DNA of 64,000 nt from Frateuria_A sp051900415 (GCF_051900415.1 NZ_JBHZGL010000006.1:1-64000); one strand, 5' to 3'. Positions 42,877 through 53,200 are shown, numbered from the stretch's first letter. Translations and numbers: made by a program. The notes: generated by a model not told the origin, from the sequence alone.

Positions 42877-44102
42877 GGCTTCGCTTTCGCCGTCTCGCCC
42901 TGGCCTGCCTGATGGCGTCGCCGCTGGCCGGCTATGCCCAGGATTTCAGCCTGCACGGTTATGTCGATGGCCGCCTGGTCGCCGCGCCGGGAGAGCGCAG
43001 CTGGGTCGAGGGCGGGCTCGGCAAGACGCGTTACGGCGGAGGCGACGTCGAGGCGCGCTTCGGCGGTGCCGCGCTGGTCGGCACCGCGCAGCTCACACCC
43101 GCGCTGCTTGCCTTGGCAGGCGTGCAACTGCAGGACGGCGACCGCGCCGGCGTGGACGTGCTGGAGGCGTACCTGCGCTGGCGCCCGGTATCAACGAACC
43201 GTTGGCGCGGCTCGGTGCAGGTCGGCGCGTTCTTTCCACCGGTCTCGCTGGAGAACGACGCCATCGGCTGGACCAGCCCCTGGACGATCACACCCTCGGC
43301 GATCAACAGCTGGGTCGGCGAGGAACTGCGTGCGGTCGGGGCCGAGGGCCGCATCGAGCGGCGCGGCGAGATCGCCACCTGGGAACTGCGCGGCGCGCTG
43401 TTCCAGCGCAACGATCCGGCCGGCAACCTGCTGGCGGTCCGTGGCTGGTCGCTCAGCGACCTGAGCTACGGGATCGGCAGCCGCCTGCGCGAGCCGGACG
43501 CCTACGTGCGCGACGACGGCGAGGAGCCGCCGATGCGCTATGACCCGTTCCGGCGCATCGGCCACCCGTGGGGCAACTACGCCCAGCTCACCTGGCGCGC
43601 GCGCGGCTGGGGACGGCTCAGCCTGATGCACTACGACAACCATGCCGACCCGCAAGCCTGGCAACCCTACGAGGGCGGCGAGCGCCTGTACGCCTGGCGC
43701 ACCCGCTTCTGGAGCCTGGGCGCCAGCACCGATACCGGCCCGATCACCTGGCTGGCGCAGGCGATGGACGGCGATACAGTGATCGAACCGGTTCCCGGCC
43801 TGGTGTTCACCACCCGCTACCGCGCGGCCTACCTGCTGGCTGGCTGGAACCGCGGCGCGTGGCGGCCGGCCCTGCGGCTGGATCACTTCAGCACGCGAGA
43901 ACTGCCTGGCACGCCGGGCCTGCACGAGGGCGAGCACGGCAATGCCATCACCGCCGCGATCAACTGGCGTCCGCACGACTGGCTGCGCCTGACCTTCGAG
44001 GTGCTGCACATCGACAGCACGCGCACCGTCCGCGCCGACTACGGCCTGCGGCCGCACACCCGCGGTACCCAGGCGCAGTTGAGCGCGCGCATCTTCTACT
44101 GA
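42873..44102 (+). CDS. Outer-membrane beta-barrel protein, porin-like
   Basis: 409 aa. Signal peptide (cleaved near G-Y-A-Q-D), then alternating aromatic/polar strands throughout and a C-terminal aromatic residue (R-I-F-Y) typical for outer-membrane barrels. The start overlaps the stop of the EAL gene (ATGA), the third member of the cupredoxin-EAL-barrel operon. Substrate unknown; the operon suggests a small solute or metal linked to signalling. Confidence 0.72.
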   Translation: MRLRFRRLALACLMASPLAGYAQDFSLHGYVDGRLVAAPGERSWVEGGLGKTRYGGGDVEARFGGAALVGTAQLTPALLALAGVQLQDGDRAGVDVLEAYLRWRPVSTNRWRGSVQVGAFFPPVSLENDAIGWTSPWTITPSAINSWVGEELRAVGAEGRIERRGEIATWELRGALFQRNDPAGNLLAVRGWSLSDLSYGIGSRLREPDAYVRDDGEEPPMRYDPFRRIGHPWGNYAQLTWRARGWGRLSLMHYDNHADPQAWQPYEGGERLYAWRTRFWSLGASTDTGPITWLAQAMDGDTVIEPVPGLVFTTRYRAAYLLAGWNRGAWRPALRLDHFSTRELPGTPGLHEGEHGNAITAAINWRPHDWLRLTFEVLHIDSTRTVRADYGLRPHTRGTQAQLSARIFY

Positions 44103-44218
44103 CCCGTTCCCCGGGCAATCGCGGCGCCCGCCGCGTATCCGAGCGCGGTGGCGCTTTGCTATCCTTCTCCGTTCCCGCCAGCGCCCGTACGGGCGCCACA
44201 ACCACGGCCATCGTTTTC

Positions 44219-45344
44219 ATGATCGAGACCAATCCGATCCATGCGCAGATCGCGGACCTCACGGACCGCGTCGAGTCGCTTAGGGGGTATCTTTGACTAC
44301 GCCACCAAGCGTGAGCGTCTCGAAGAAGTAAGCCGCGAGCTGGAAAGTCCCACCGTCTGGGACGATCCGCCGCGCGCGCAGGAACTGGGCCGCGAACGCG
44401 CCCGCCTGGACACGGTCGTCACCGGCATCGACGAGCTCAGCGCGGGTCTTTCCGACGCGAAGGAGCTGCTTGACATGGCCGCCGCCGACGGCGACCAGGA
44501 CACCGTCCGCTCGGTCGCCGACGACGTGGAGAAACTCGAGGCCCGCGTGGGCAAGCTCGAGTTCCAGCGCATGTTTTCCGGCAAGATGGACTCGAACAAC
44601 GCCTTCGTTGACATCCAGGCCGGCGCCGGTGGCACCGAGGCGCAGGACTGGGCCGAAATGCTGCTGCGCATGTACCTGCGCTGGGCCGAGTCGCGCGGCT
44701 GGAAGGTCGAGCTGATGGAAGCGTCCGGCGGTGAAGTGGCGGGCATCAAGTCCGCGACGTTCCGCGTCGAGGGCGACTACGCCTACGGCTGGCTGAAGAC
44801 CGAGATCGGCGTGCACCGCCTGGTGCGCAAGAGCCCGTTCGACTCGGACAACCGCCGCCATACCAGCTTCACGTCCGTGTTCGTCTCGCCCGAGGTCGAC
44901 GACGACATCGACATCGAGATCAACCCGGCGGACCTCAAGACCGACGTCTACCGTTCCTCCGGCGCCGGCGGCCAGCACGTCAACAAGACCGAATCGGCGG
45001 TGCGCATCACCCACGTGCCTTCGGGCGTCGTGGTGGCCTGCCAGACCGAGCGCAGCCAGCACGCCAACCGCGACCGCGCCATGAAGATGCTGGCGGCCAA
45101 GCTGTACGAGCTGGAAGTGCAGAAGCGCAACGCCGAGAAGGACGCGCTGGAAGCGACCAAGTCCGACATCGGCTGGGGCAGCCAGATCCGCAACTACGTG
45201 CTCGACCAGAGCCGCATCAAGGACCTGCGCACGGGCGTGGAGCGCTCGGACACGCAGAAGGTGCTCGACGGCGACCTGGACGAATTCATCGAGGCGAGCC
45301 TCAAGTCCGGCCTGGATGCTGGCGCCAAGCGCATCGACGCCTGA
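44219..45344 (+). CDS. prfB: Peptide chain release factor 2 (programmed +1 frameshift)
   Basis: 374 aa after frameshifting. The first 25 codons (M-I-E-T-N-P) end ...R-G-Y-L then in-frame TGA at 44294-44296; the ribosome shifts +1 to D-Y-A-T-K-R and continues to 45344. The stop is the UGA that RF2 itself reads, so synthesis is self-regulated. The GGQ motif (S-G-A-G-G-Q-H-V-N-K-T) is intact and the length matches the family. It lies upstream of lysS, the usual prfB-lysS neighbourhood. Confidence 0.97.
44280..44297 (+). promoter_or_regulatory. prfB: RF2 frameshift site
   Basis: An internal Shine-Dalgarno-like AGGGGG (44282-44287) stands 3 bases before CTT TGA C (44291-44297), the canonical autoregulatory slippery stop of prfB. 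Confidence 0.97.
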
Positions 45345-45369
45345 CCGAATTTCCCGAGGAGGACACCGC

Positions 45370-45681
45370 ATGAACGGCAAGACGATCGGCATGCTCCTGT
45401 TTGCCTGCGCCGCCCTGGCTACGTTCGGCGTGGCCGCGCAGGACAGCGGCGCTGGCCAGTCCATCAAGCAGGACGCGAAAGCTGTCGGCCATGGGGTGGC
45501 CGATGGCGCGCGCGACATCGGTCACGCCACCCGCGATGTCGCCAAAAAGGTGGGACACGGCGCAAAGGAAGCCGGTCTTGGCATCGGCCACGGTGCAAAG
45601 AAAGCCGGCATCGCCGTCGGCCATGGCGCACGCGATGGCTGGAAGGCCACCAAGCATGCGGTCAAGCAGGTGTTCGACTAA
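45370..45681 (+). CDS. Exported protein with 11-residue repeats
   Basis: 103 aa from ATG 45370 (GAGGA upstream). Signal peptide cleaved around V-A-A-Q. The mature part consists of about five 11-residue repeats of the form G-H-G-A-K-x-A-G-x-x-V, strongly amphipathic with Lys, His and Gly at fixed positions. Such 11-mers resemble LEA- or apolipoprotein-like helices that coat membranes. Inserted between prfB and lysS, usually neighbours, and probably co-transcribed. No family name recognised. Confidence 0.75.
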   Translation: MNGKTIGMLLFACAALATFGVAAQDSGAGQSIKQDAKAVGHGVADGARDIGHATRDVAKKVGHGAKEAGLGIGHGAKKAGIAVGHGARDGWKATKHAVKQVFD

Positions 45682-45768
45682 GCCGGTCGGCGGCGAGCAC
45701 GTTTCATCGAACCTCACCCATCACGAGACACCCGCTGCCGGCACCGGTCGGCGGTCACGGAACCATCC

Positions 45769-47277
45769 ATGAGCGAAGCCACCGAAAACCTGCCCGTCGA
45801 CGAGAACAAGCTGATCGCCGAGCGCCGCGAGAAACTCAAGACGCTGCGCGGGCAGGGCGTGGCTTTTCCGAACGATTTCAAGGTGGACGCCTTCGCCGGC
45901 GACCTGCGCACCGAGTTCGCCGACCAGGATGCCGAAGCCGTCGACGCGGCGGCACGCCGCGTCAAGGTCGCCGGCCGCATCGTGCTCAAGCGCGTGCAGG
46001 GCAAGGTCAGCTTCGTGCAGATGCAGGACTTCACCGGCCGCATCCAGCTGTTCGTCCACCAGGGTACGGTGGGCGAGGCCTATGAGGCGTTCAAGGGTTG
46101 GGACGTGGGCGACATTGTCGGCGCGGAAGGGCAGGTCATGCGTACCAAGACCGGCGAGCTGTCGGTCAAGGTGGAAAGCCTGCGCCTGCTGACCAAGAGC
46201 CTGCGCCCGCTGCCGGACAAGTTCCACGGCCTGGCCGACGTCGAGCAGCGCTACCGCCAGCGCTACGTCGACCTGATCGTGACCGAGGAAGCGCGCCGCA
46301 CCTTCGCATTGCGCTCGAAGATCATCGGCTACATGCGCAAGTGGCTGGAGGCCGAACCGCGCCGCTTCATGGAGGTGGAGACGCCGATGATGCACGTCAT
46401 CCCGGGCGGCGCCACGGCCCGGCCGTTCGTGACCCACCACAACGCGCTGGACATGAGCCTGTACCTGCGCGTGGCGCCGGAGCTGTATCTGAAGCGCCTG
46501 GTCGTGGGCGGCTTCGACCGGGTCTACGAGATCAACCGGAATTTCCGCAACGAGGGCGTGTCGACCCGGCACAACCCCGAGTTCACCATGCTGGAGCTCT
46601 ACCAGGCCTACGCCACCTACCACGAGATCATGGACCTCACCGAGGCGGTGATCCGCGAGACGGCGCAGAACGTGCTGGGCGGCACCGCGCTGACCTGGGA
46701 AGGCGCGCAAATCGACGTCGGTCCGGCGTTCCGTCGTTGGCGGATGGAAGATGCCGTACTGGAGCACAACCCCGAAATCAAGCGCGAGGAGCTGCGCGAT
46801 CGCGAGGCCATGGCGGCGCATGCCAAGCGCCTGGGCGTCCACGTCAAGCCGGGCTACGGCTGGGGCAAGCTGCTGCTGGAAATCTTCGAGAAGACCGTCG
46901 AGCACACGCTGATCCAGCCGACCTTCATCACCGACCATCCGGTGGAGGTCTCCCCGCTGGCGCGCGAGAGCGACACCGATCCGGGCATCACCGATCGTTT
47001 CGAGCTCTTCATCAACGGCAAGGAGATCGCCAACGGCTTCTCCGAGCTCAACGATCCGGAAGACCAGGCGGCGCGCTTCAAGGCGCAGGTCGAGGCCAAG
47101 GAATCGGGCGACGACGAGGCGATGCACTTCGACGCCGACTACATCCGCGCGCTGGAAGTCGGCCTGCCGCCGACCGGCGGCCTGGGGATTGGCATCGACC
47201 GGCTGGTCATGCTGATGACCGGTTCGGCGTCGATCCGCGACGTGCTGCTGTTCCCGTACATGCGCCCGGAAGCCTGA
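45769..47277 (+). CDS. lysS: Lysyl-tRNA synthetase (class II)
   Basis: 502 aa. An N-terminal OB-fold anticodon-binding domain (about 60-150) is followed by the class II core with motif 1 (P-M-M-H-V-I-P-G-G-A-T-A-R-P-F), motif 2 (F-R-N-E-G-V-S-T-R-H-N-P-E-F) and motif 3 (G-L-G-I-G-I-D-R-L). Charges tRNA-Lys in the cytoplasm. Full length; follows the 11-residue-repeat gene by 87 bases. Confidence 0.97.
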   Translation: MSEATENLPVDENKLIAERREKLKTLRGQGVAFPNDFKVDAFAGDLRTEFADQDAEAVDAAARRVKVAGRIVLKRVQGKVSFVQMQDFTGRIQLFVHQGTVGEAYEAFKGWDVGDIVGAEGQVMRTKTGELSVKVESLRLLTKSLRPLPDKFHGLADVEQRYRQRYVDLIVTEEARRTFALRSKIIGYMRKWLEAEPRRFMEVETPMMHVIPGGATARPFVTHHNALDMSLYLRVAPELYLKRLVVGGFDRVYEINRNFRNEGVSTRHNPEFTMLELYQAYATYHEIMDLTEAVIRETAQNVLGGTALTWEGAQIDVGPAFRRWRMEDAVLEHNPEIKREELRDREAMAAHAKRLGVHVKPGYGWGKLLLEIFEKTVEHTLIQPTFITDHPVEVSPLARESDTDPGITDRFELFINGKEIANGFSELNDPEDQAARFKAQVEAKESGDDEAMHFDADYIRALEVGLPPTGGLGIGIDRLVMLMTGSASIRDVLLFPYMRPEA

Positions 47278-47284
47278 GGCAGGC

Positions 47285-47462
47285 CGCCCCCATCCGCCCT
47301 TGGGTCCTTCCCCCCGTGAGACGGGAAGGACCCGCCTGCTGGTGCGACGGGGTATTCGAGCTCCGCGTGCGAGCTGACAGAGGGAACTCCCCTGACGCGG
47401 CGTGTGAATCGAGCCTTCCCCCGTTCCACGGTGGAAGGTGCCCGAAGGGCGGATGGGGGCGC
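47285..47462. repeat. Pair of CCCCCATCCGCCC...CTTCCCCC palindromic repeats
   Basis: Two units in opposite orientation flank a unique centre: 47288-47333 (CCCCCATCCGCCC then a CCTTCCCCCC/GGGAAGG stem) and about 47411-47462 (CCTTCCCCCG stem then GGGCGGATGGGGG). Same family as 25305-25520. They occupy the lysS-yidC intergenic gap and may act as a transcription stop for the convergent genes. Confidence 0.8.
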
Positions 47463-47474
47463 CCTTGCGGGGAA

Positions 47475-48119
47475 CTACACCGCGCTCGCAACCCGAGACT
47501 TCACGCGCCGACGCAGCATCGCCATCTGCACCAGGTTCACTGCGCTCGACCCGGCCCAGTACAGCCCCAACCCGGCCGCCAGGTGCCACACCACCACCAG
47601 GGAAATCACTACCGGCAGCCATTGCAGCAAGGTGCGCGTCTGCTCGGACATCGCCGGGTTGAGCAGCAATGCCGCGAAGCTCAGCACTCCCACCACCAGC
47701 GCCAGCCACACATCCGGGCGCGCCAGTTTCGGAATCCACAGGAACGAGCCGGCTCCGGCCACGCCCTGGCGGATCGCCGCGTAGATGCCCGCGCCCAACG
47801 GCGCTTGCACCAGCGCGACCAGCAGGCCGCTGCCCAGGCCACCGGTGAGGCCGTGCTCCCGATACAGCGCTTGCATCGCCTGCGCCTGCGCGGCCGGATC
47901 ACCGGCATGGCGTTCCTTGAGTCGTGCCAGTTTCGGTTTGAGCGCCAGCAACTGCTGCTGCCGCCACCAACCCTGCTCGGCGTTCTTCAGCGTCATCGGC
48001 AGCATCGCCAGGCGCACGAGCACCGCCAGCGCGATCACGGCCGCACCGTAACTGCCGTCCAGCCACGTGGCCAGCTGCGCCAGCACCGAGGAAAGTCCAT
48101 CCACGAACATCGACCACAT
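47475..48119 (-). CDS. YidC/Oxa1-like membrane protein insertase paralogue
   Basis: 214 aa. Core YidC topology of about five helices without the large periplasmic domain of standard gammaproteobacterial YidC. The conserved Arg in the first core helix is present (L-A-V-L-V-R-L-A-M-L-P) with a charged cytoplasmic hairpin (W-R-Q-Q-Q-L-L-A-L-K-P-K-L-A-R-L-K-E-R-H). Strong RBS (GGGAG-GGGGGT). A short paralogue beside lysS is not the housekeeping yidC, which normally sits near rnpA, so a specialised insertase is inferred. Confidence 0.82.
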   Translation of the reverse strand: MWSMFVDGLSSVLAQLATWLDGSYGAAVIALAVLVRLAMLPMTLKNAEQGWWRQQQLLALKPKLARLKERHAGDPAAQAQAMQALYREHGLTGGLGSGLLVALVQAPLGAGIYAAIRQGVAGAGSFLWIPKLARPDVWLALVVGVLSFAALLLNPAMSEQTRTLLQWLPVVISLVVVWHLAAGLGLYWAGSSAVNLVQMAMLRRRVKSRVASAV

Positions 48120-48177
48120 ACCCCCGCTCCCTGCTTCATGGTGTGAGCGTAGGAAATGTGCGCGGTCATCCGCCGTT

Positions 48178-49323
48178 TCAAGCGCCCGGGTGGAGTGACC
48201 GATGGCAGGGGGGATCAGCTTTCCCGTCCGAAGGCGAGGGCAGGGGATCGTTCCACGACTTGGCCACCGCCCAGGCCACGCCGGTCAGCGGCACCGCCAG
48301 CAGCGTACCGACGATCCCGCCCAGGATCGTGCCCGCGGTGAGCGCCAGCAGTACCGCCAGCGAATGCAGTTGCAGCGAGCGCCCGAGCACCACCGGCGAG
48401 AGCAGGTTGCCCTCCAGCTGGTTGACCACGATCACCACGACCGACACCCAGATCGCGGCGCTCAGCCCCACGGTGACCAGCGCCACCAGCGCCGCGATCA
48501 CTCCGGTGGCGGTCGCGCCGACGATCGGCACGAACGCGGCCAGGAACACCAGGATCGACAACGGCACCGCCAGCGGCACGTCCAGGATCCACACCGCGCC
48601 GCCGATGAACACGGTATCGACCAGCGCCACCAGCGCGGTCCCGCGCAGATAGCCGCCCAGCACGTCGATCGCGCAATCGCCGGCATGCGCCACGCGCGCG
48701 TGCCACGCCGGCCGCAGTGGCCGGAGCAGGAAGCGCCAGATGGACGGCCCGTCCTTCAGGAAGAAGAACAGGATGAACAGCACCAGCACGAAGCCGGTCG
48801 CCAGCTCCATCGTGGTGAACACCCCCGCCATCGCATGCTGGCCAAACTCGCTGCTGGTGATGAAGTCGACCACCACCTGCCGGGCGTGCTCGATCTGCTG
48901 TTCGCTGATCGACAGCGGCCCGCGGTGCAGGTAGTGCAGGGCCTGGCCGAACCCGTCGATGGCCGACGACTGCAGCGTCGACCACTGCGCCGCCACCCGC
49001 GCCACGGCCAGTCCTATCACGCCGCCGAGGCCCACGCCTCCAAGCAGCAGGGTAAGCAAGGCCGCCACCGCGTGCGGCAGGTGCAGCCGCCGCAGCAAGG
49101 CGACCAGCGGGAACAGCGCCGCGCTCACGATCAGCGCCAGCAACAGGGGAATCACCAGCAGCTTGAGCCGAACGGCCGCCAGCACCACGGCCACCGCCAC
49201 CAGCAGCACCAGCGCCACCTGCGCCGAGCGGACGGCCAGGCGCCCGAACGGATCGGTCCACAACGCGCGCAGCGACGGACGGCCCGGACGGGACGTGGAC
49301 GGGTCGGTCGGGGTGTCTCCCAT
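48178..49323 (-). CDS. AI-2E/PerM-family permease
   Basis: 381 aa from ATG 49323 (AGGAG upstream). About eight transmembrane helices: two N-terminal hydrophobic helices, then the family middle and C-terminal blocks with P-I-V-G-A-T-A-T-G and G-T-I-L-G-G-I-V-G-T-L-L-A-V-P. Members export autoinducer-2-like molecules or act as Na+/H+ antiporters; the substrate cannot be told here. Monocistronic appearance. Confidence 0.88.
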   Translation of the reverse strand: MGDTPTDPSTSRPGRPSLRALWTDPFGRLAVRSAQVALVLLVAVAVVLAAVRLKLLVIPLLLALIVSAALFPLVALLRRLHLPHAVAALLTLLLGGVGLGGVIGLAVARVAAQWSTLQSSAIDGFGQALHYLHRGPLSISEQQIEHARQVVVDFITSSEFGQHAMAGVFTTMELATGFVLVLFILFFFLKDGPSIWRFLLRPLRPAWHARVAHAGDCAIDVLGGYLRGTALVALVDTVFIGGAVWILDVPLAVPLSILVFLAAFVPIVGATATGVIAALVALVTVGLSAAIWVSVVVIVVNQLEGNLLSPVVLGRSLQLHSLAVLLALTAGTILGGIVGTLLAVPLTGVAWAVAKSWNDPLPSPSDGKADPPCHRSLHPGA

Positions 49324-49518
49324 GCATCGGTCTCCTGTCGATGGCCGGCCGTTGCCCAGATCACGCGGTCATGCGCGCCGCGCGTACCTGCCTGCACGCC
49401 GCCGCCGGAAGCCCTGACCCTACCGGGGCGTAACACACCGCAACGTGTAGACTCGCGCCGCTGTGGGCGGCGGTCGGGTCGGCTAGACTTGGCGGTTTCC
49501 CGGTTGGAGCATCACACC

Positions 49519-49818
49519 ATGTGGTTTGCCATTGTCGGCACGGACGTCCCCGAGTCGCTGGACAAGCGCAAGAGCGCGCGGCCGGAGCATCTGGCGCGCC
49601 TTGAAAAGCTCCAGGCCGAAGGCCGCCTGCTGCTGGCCGGCCCGTTTCCGGCGATTGCCTCGGAAGATCCGGGCCCGGCGGGCTTCACCGGCAGCCTGAT
49701 CATCGCCGAGTTCTCCTCGCAGGCCGACGCCCAACGCTGGGCCGACGCCGATCCCTACGTCGCCGCGGGCGTCTACGCCGGCGTCGAGGTCAAGCCGTTC
49801 CGCAAGACCCTGCCGTGA
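49519..49818 (+). CDS. YciI family protein
   Basis: 99 aa, starting M-W-F-A-I-V-G-T-D. A single YciI/ferredoxin-like domain: R-P-E-H-L-A-R-L (conserved His), L-L-L-A-G-P-F and D-P-Y-V-A-A-G-V-Y-A-G-V-E-V-K-P-F. Small stress-linked or catalytic protein of uncertain function. Coupled to bolA by a GTGA overlap, the usual YciI-BolA pairing in this group of bacteria. Confidence 0.93.
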   Translation: MWFAIVGTDVPESLDKRKSARPEHLARLEKLQAEGRLLLAGPFPAIASEDPGPAGFTGSLIIAEFSSQADAQRWADADPYVAAGVYAGVEVKPFRKTLP

Positions 49819-50069
49819 ACGCGATGGTCGAGCAGATCCGCCAGCGCCTGACCGACGCGCTGGCGCCGGTCGAGCTGGAGGTGCTCGACGAGGGCCACAA
49901 GCACGCCGGCCACGCCAACGCCGGCAAGGGCCATTTCCACGTGCGCATCGTCAGCGCGGCCTTTGCCGGCGTGTTGCCGATCAGGCGGCACCGCATGGTG
50001 TATGCCGCGCTGGAAGGGCTGATGGACCAGGGCATCCACGCGCTGTCTATCGACGCCAAGGCGCCTTGA
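49815..50069 (+). CDS. bolA: BolA family protein
   Basis: 84 aa from the GTG at 49815 that overlaps the yciI stop (ATG 49824 is an alternative). BolA fold with the conserved stretch around D-E-G-H-K-H-A-G-H-A and the helix-turn-helix-like R-H-R-M-V-Y-A-A-L-E-G-L-M. BolA proteins partner monothiol glutaredoxins in Fe-S handling and shape cell morphology. Confidence 0.93.
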   Translation: MNAMVEQIRQRLTDALAPVELEVLDEGHKHAGHANAGKGHFHVRIVSAAFAGVLPIRRHRMVYAALEGLMDQGIHALSIDAKAP

Positions 50070-50093
50070 GTTTTCAATTCAATAAGTTATAGA
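50066..50093 (+). promoter_or_regulatory. Candidate promoter for smc
   Basis: An AT-rich stretch in otherwise GC-rich DNA. TTGAGT (50066-50071) and TATAGA (50088-50093) are 16 bases apart, about 110 bases ahead of the smc ATG. The -35 box overlaps the bolA stop. Confidence 0.45.
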
Positions 50094-50204
50094 TTCTATT
50101 TAGAGTTATTTGTCACGCCGGGTTCGCATTGCGACCACGCTCGGCGTTTGGCACAGTGACCTGTCGCCCGAACCACCGCGGGCCTGCCCTACTGTTGAGC
50201 CCGC

Positions 50205-53200
50205 ATGCGCCTTACCACGATCAAACTCGCCGGCTTCAAGTCCTTCGTCGACCCCACCACGCTGCACCTGCCGACCAACATGACCGGCGTGGTCGGACCC
50301 AACGGCTGCGGCAAGTCCAACATCATCGACGCGATCCGCTGGGTGATGGGCGAGAGCGCCGCCAGCCGCCTGCGCGGCGATTCGCTGACCGACGTGATCT
50401 TCTCCGGTTCCAACGCGCGCAAGCCGGTGGGGCAGGCGACCGTCGAGCTGATCTTCGACAACGCTGACGGCACCATCCAGGGCGAGTACGCGCAGTACGC
50501 GGAGATCTCGGTCAAGCGCCAGGTGACCCGCGACGGACAGTCGTCCTACTTCCTCAACGGCGGGCGCTGCCGCCGCCGCGACATCACCGACCTGTTCCTC
50601 GGCACCGGCCTGGGGCCGCGCAGCTACTCGATCATCGAGCAAGGCATGATCAGCCAGATCATCGAGGCACACCCGGAAGAACTGCGCACGCATCTGGAAG
50701 AGGCCGCCGGCATCTCCAAGTACAAGGAGCGCCGCAAGGAGACCGAGAGCCGCATCAAGTCCACCCGCGAGAATCTCGACCGCGTCAAGGACGTACGCGA
50801 CGAGGTCGACAAGCAGCTCGACCACCTCAACCGCCAGGCTCGCGCCGCCGAGCGCTGGAAGGCGCTGAAGGAAGAGCAGACCCGCAAGGAAGCCGAGCTG
50901 CGCGCGCTGGAATACCGCGCGCTGAAGGGCCAGCACGAGGGCGAAGGGCAGGGCCTCTCCGCCGCCGAGATCGAAATCGAGAAGCAACTCGCCGGCCAGC
51001 GCCAGATCGAGGCGCAACTGGAATCGGTCCGCGAGCGCCATGTCGGCGCCACCGAACACCTCAACGAAGTGCAGGCCGAGGTGTACAAGGTCGGCGCCGA
51101 GATCGCCCGTGTCGAACAGCAGGTGCGTTTCAACAAGGAAACCGCCGAGCGCCTCCAGCGCGCCCAGGGCGAAGCCGAGCGCGAGCACGCAGAACTGTCC
51201 GCGCACATCGCCAACGACCGCGAGCAGGTCGAAACGCTGCGCATGGCGCTGGCCGAAGGCGAGCCCAAACTCGAAACCCTGCAGCAGATGCAGGACGACA
51301 CCTCCGAAGCGGCGCGCGGCACCGAAACCAAGCTGGCCGACTGGCAGCAGCGCTGGGACGCCTACACCCGCACCGCCGGCGAATCGAGCCGCGCCGCCGA
51401 AGTCGAGCGCACCAAGCTCAACTACCTCGACCGCCAGGCGATCGACCTGTCCAAGCGCCGCGAAGCGCTCGAAGCCGAACAGAAGGCCACCGACGTGGCG
51501 GCACTCGACGCCGCCGCCGAACAACTGCACGTCGAGCACGACACCCAGCGCGAGCGGGTCGAGTCGCTCGGCAGCCTGCTCGACCAGCACAAGCTCACTC
51601 ACGAGAAGGTGCTCGACGAGGAGCGCCAGGTGCAGTCCTCGCTCAACGAGGCGCGCCAGCAGTTACAGAGCGCGCGTGGCCGGCTGTCCTCGCTCGAGGC
51701 CCTGCAGCACGCCGCGCTGGGCCAGGAAGAGAGCGCCGCCAGCGGCTGGCTCGCCAGCCTCGGCCTGGACAAGGCGCGCCGCCTCGGTGAAGCGCTGCAG
51801 GTGGACGCCGGCTGGGAGTCGGCCGCCGAAACCGTGCTGGCCGGCCTGCTCGACGGTGTGCTGGTCGACAACCCGCTGAACCTCGCCGGCGACTTCGGCA
51901 CGCTGGGCGAAGCCGACCTCGCCTTGCTGGCCTCCGCCGAAGGCGGGCAGGGCGCGGAGGGCACGCTCGCCGCCAAGGTGCGCGGTCCCGCCGCGGCCAT
52001 GCAACTGCTGGCGCAGGTCCACTCCGCCGAAACGCTGGACGAGGCGCGCAATCGCGTCGGCTCGCTGGGTGAAGGCCAGTCCATCATCACCCGCAGCGGC
52101 GAATGGCTGGCCCCGCAGTGGGCGCGCATCCGCCGCGCCCAGGGCAACCAGGTCGGCGTGCTGGCGCGCGAGCGCGACATCCGCCTGCTTACCGAACAGA
52201 TCGACACGCTCGAAGCACAGCTGGAAGAATCCACCGCGCGCCTGGACGAACTGCGTACCGCCAAGTTCGAAGCCGAGCGCGCCCGCGACGACGCCCAGCG
52301 CGAGCTCTACAACGCACACCGCCGCCAGTCCGAACTCGCCGGCCAGTTGCAGAGCCACCGCGGCAAGGTCGAAACCGCGCGCGCCCGTGCCGAGAAGGTG
52401 GCCGGCGAGCTGTCCACGCTGATCGAACAGTTGGACGAATTGCAGGTGCAGACCCGCGAGGCCCGCGCGCGCCTGGACGAATCGATCAACCACATGGGCG
52501 ACCTGGAAGACCAGCGCCGCGAGCTGGAAAACGAGCGCCGCGCGCTGCTCGAAGCACGCGAGGAAGCCCGCATGAATGCCCGCGAAGCCGCCGACCAGGC
52601 GCACGCGCTGGCGCTGTCGATGGAATCCAAGCGCTCGTCGCTGGCCTCGCTGGAACAGGCGCTGGCCCGCCTGGACACCCAGTTGCGCCAGGTCGAGGCC
52701 CGTCGCACCGAAGTCGCCGAACAACTGGCCGCCGGCTCCGACCCGATCGCCGAACTGGAAGCCGAGCGTCAGACCTATCTCGACCAGCGCCTGCTCGTGG
52801 ACAAGCAGCTCGTCGACGCGCGCCGTGCGCTGGAAGACTGCGACATCGAATTCCGCAAGTTGGAGCAACAGCGCCACCTGGCCGAGCAGAACCTGGCCAA
52901 GCTGCGTGAAAGCCTGTCGGAAAAGCGCCTGGCTGCGCAGGCGCTGCAGATGCGCGCCGACCAGCTCGCCGAAGCCATCGCCGCCTCCGGCCTCGAGCTG
53001 GAGCCGTTGCTCGCCGAGCTCCCCGAGCAGGCCGACGCCAACCAGTGGCGCACCCAGCTTGGCGATCTCGCGCAGAAGATCGTTCGCCTGGAACCGGTCA
53101 ACCTCGCCGCAATCCAGGAACACGCCGAACAGAGCGAGCGCAAGACCTACCTGGACAACCAGATTGCCGACCTGACCAGCGCGATGGAGACGCTCGAGGG

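Noticed and set aside
44219..44296. prfB read as a pseudogene because of the early UGA
   Set aside because: The stop is the programmed frameshift of RF2, with all elements of the site present.
48202..49818. Very long plus-strand frame over the AI-2E permease
   Set aside because: It is antisense to a clear membrane protein gene, with biased composition; only its final 99 codons are real (YciI).
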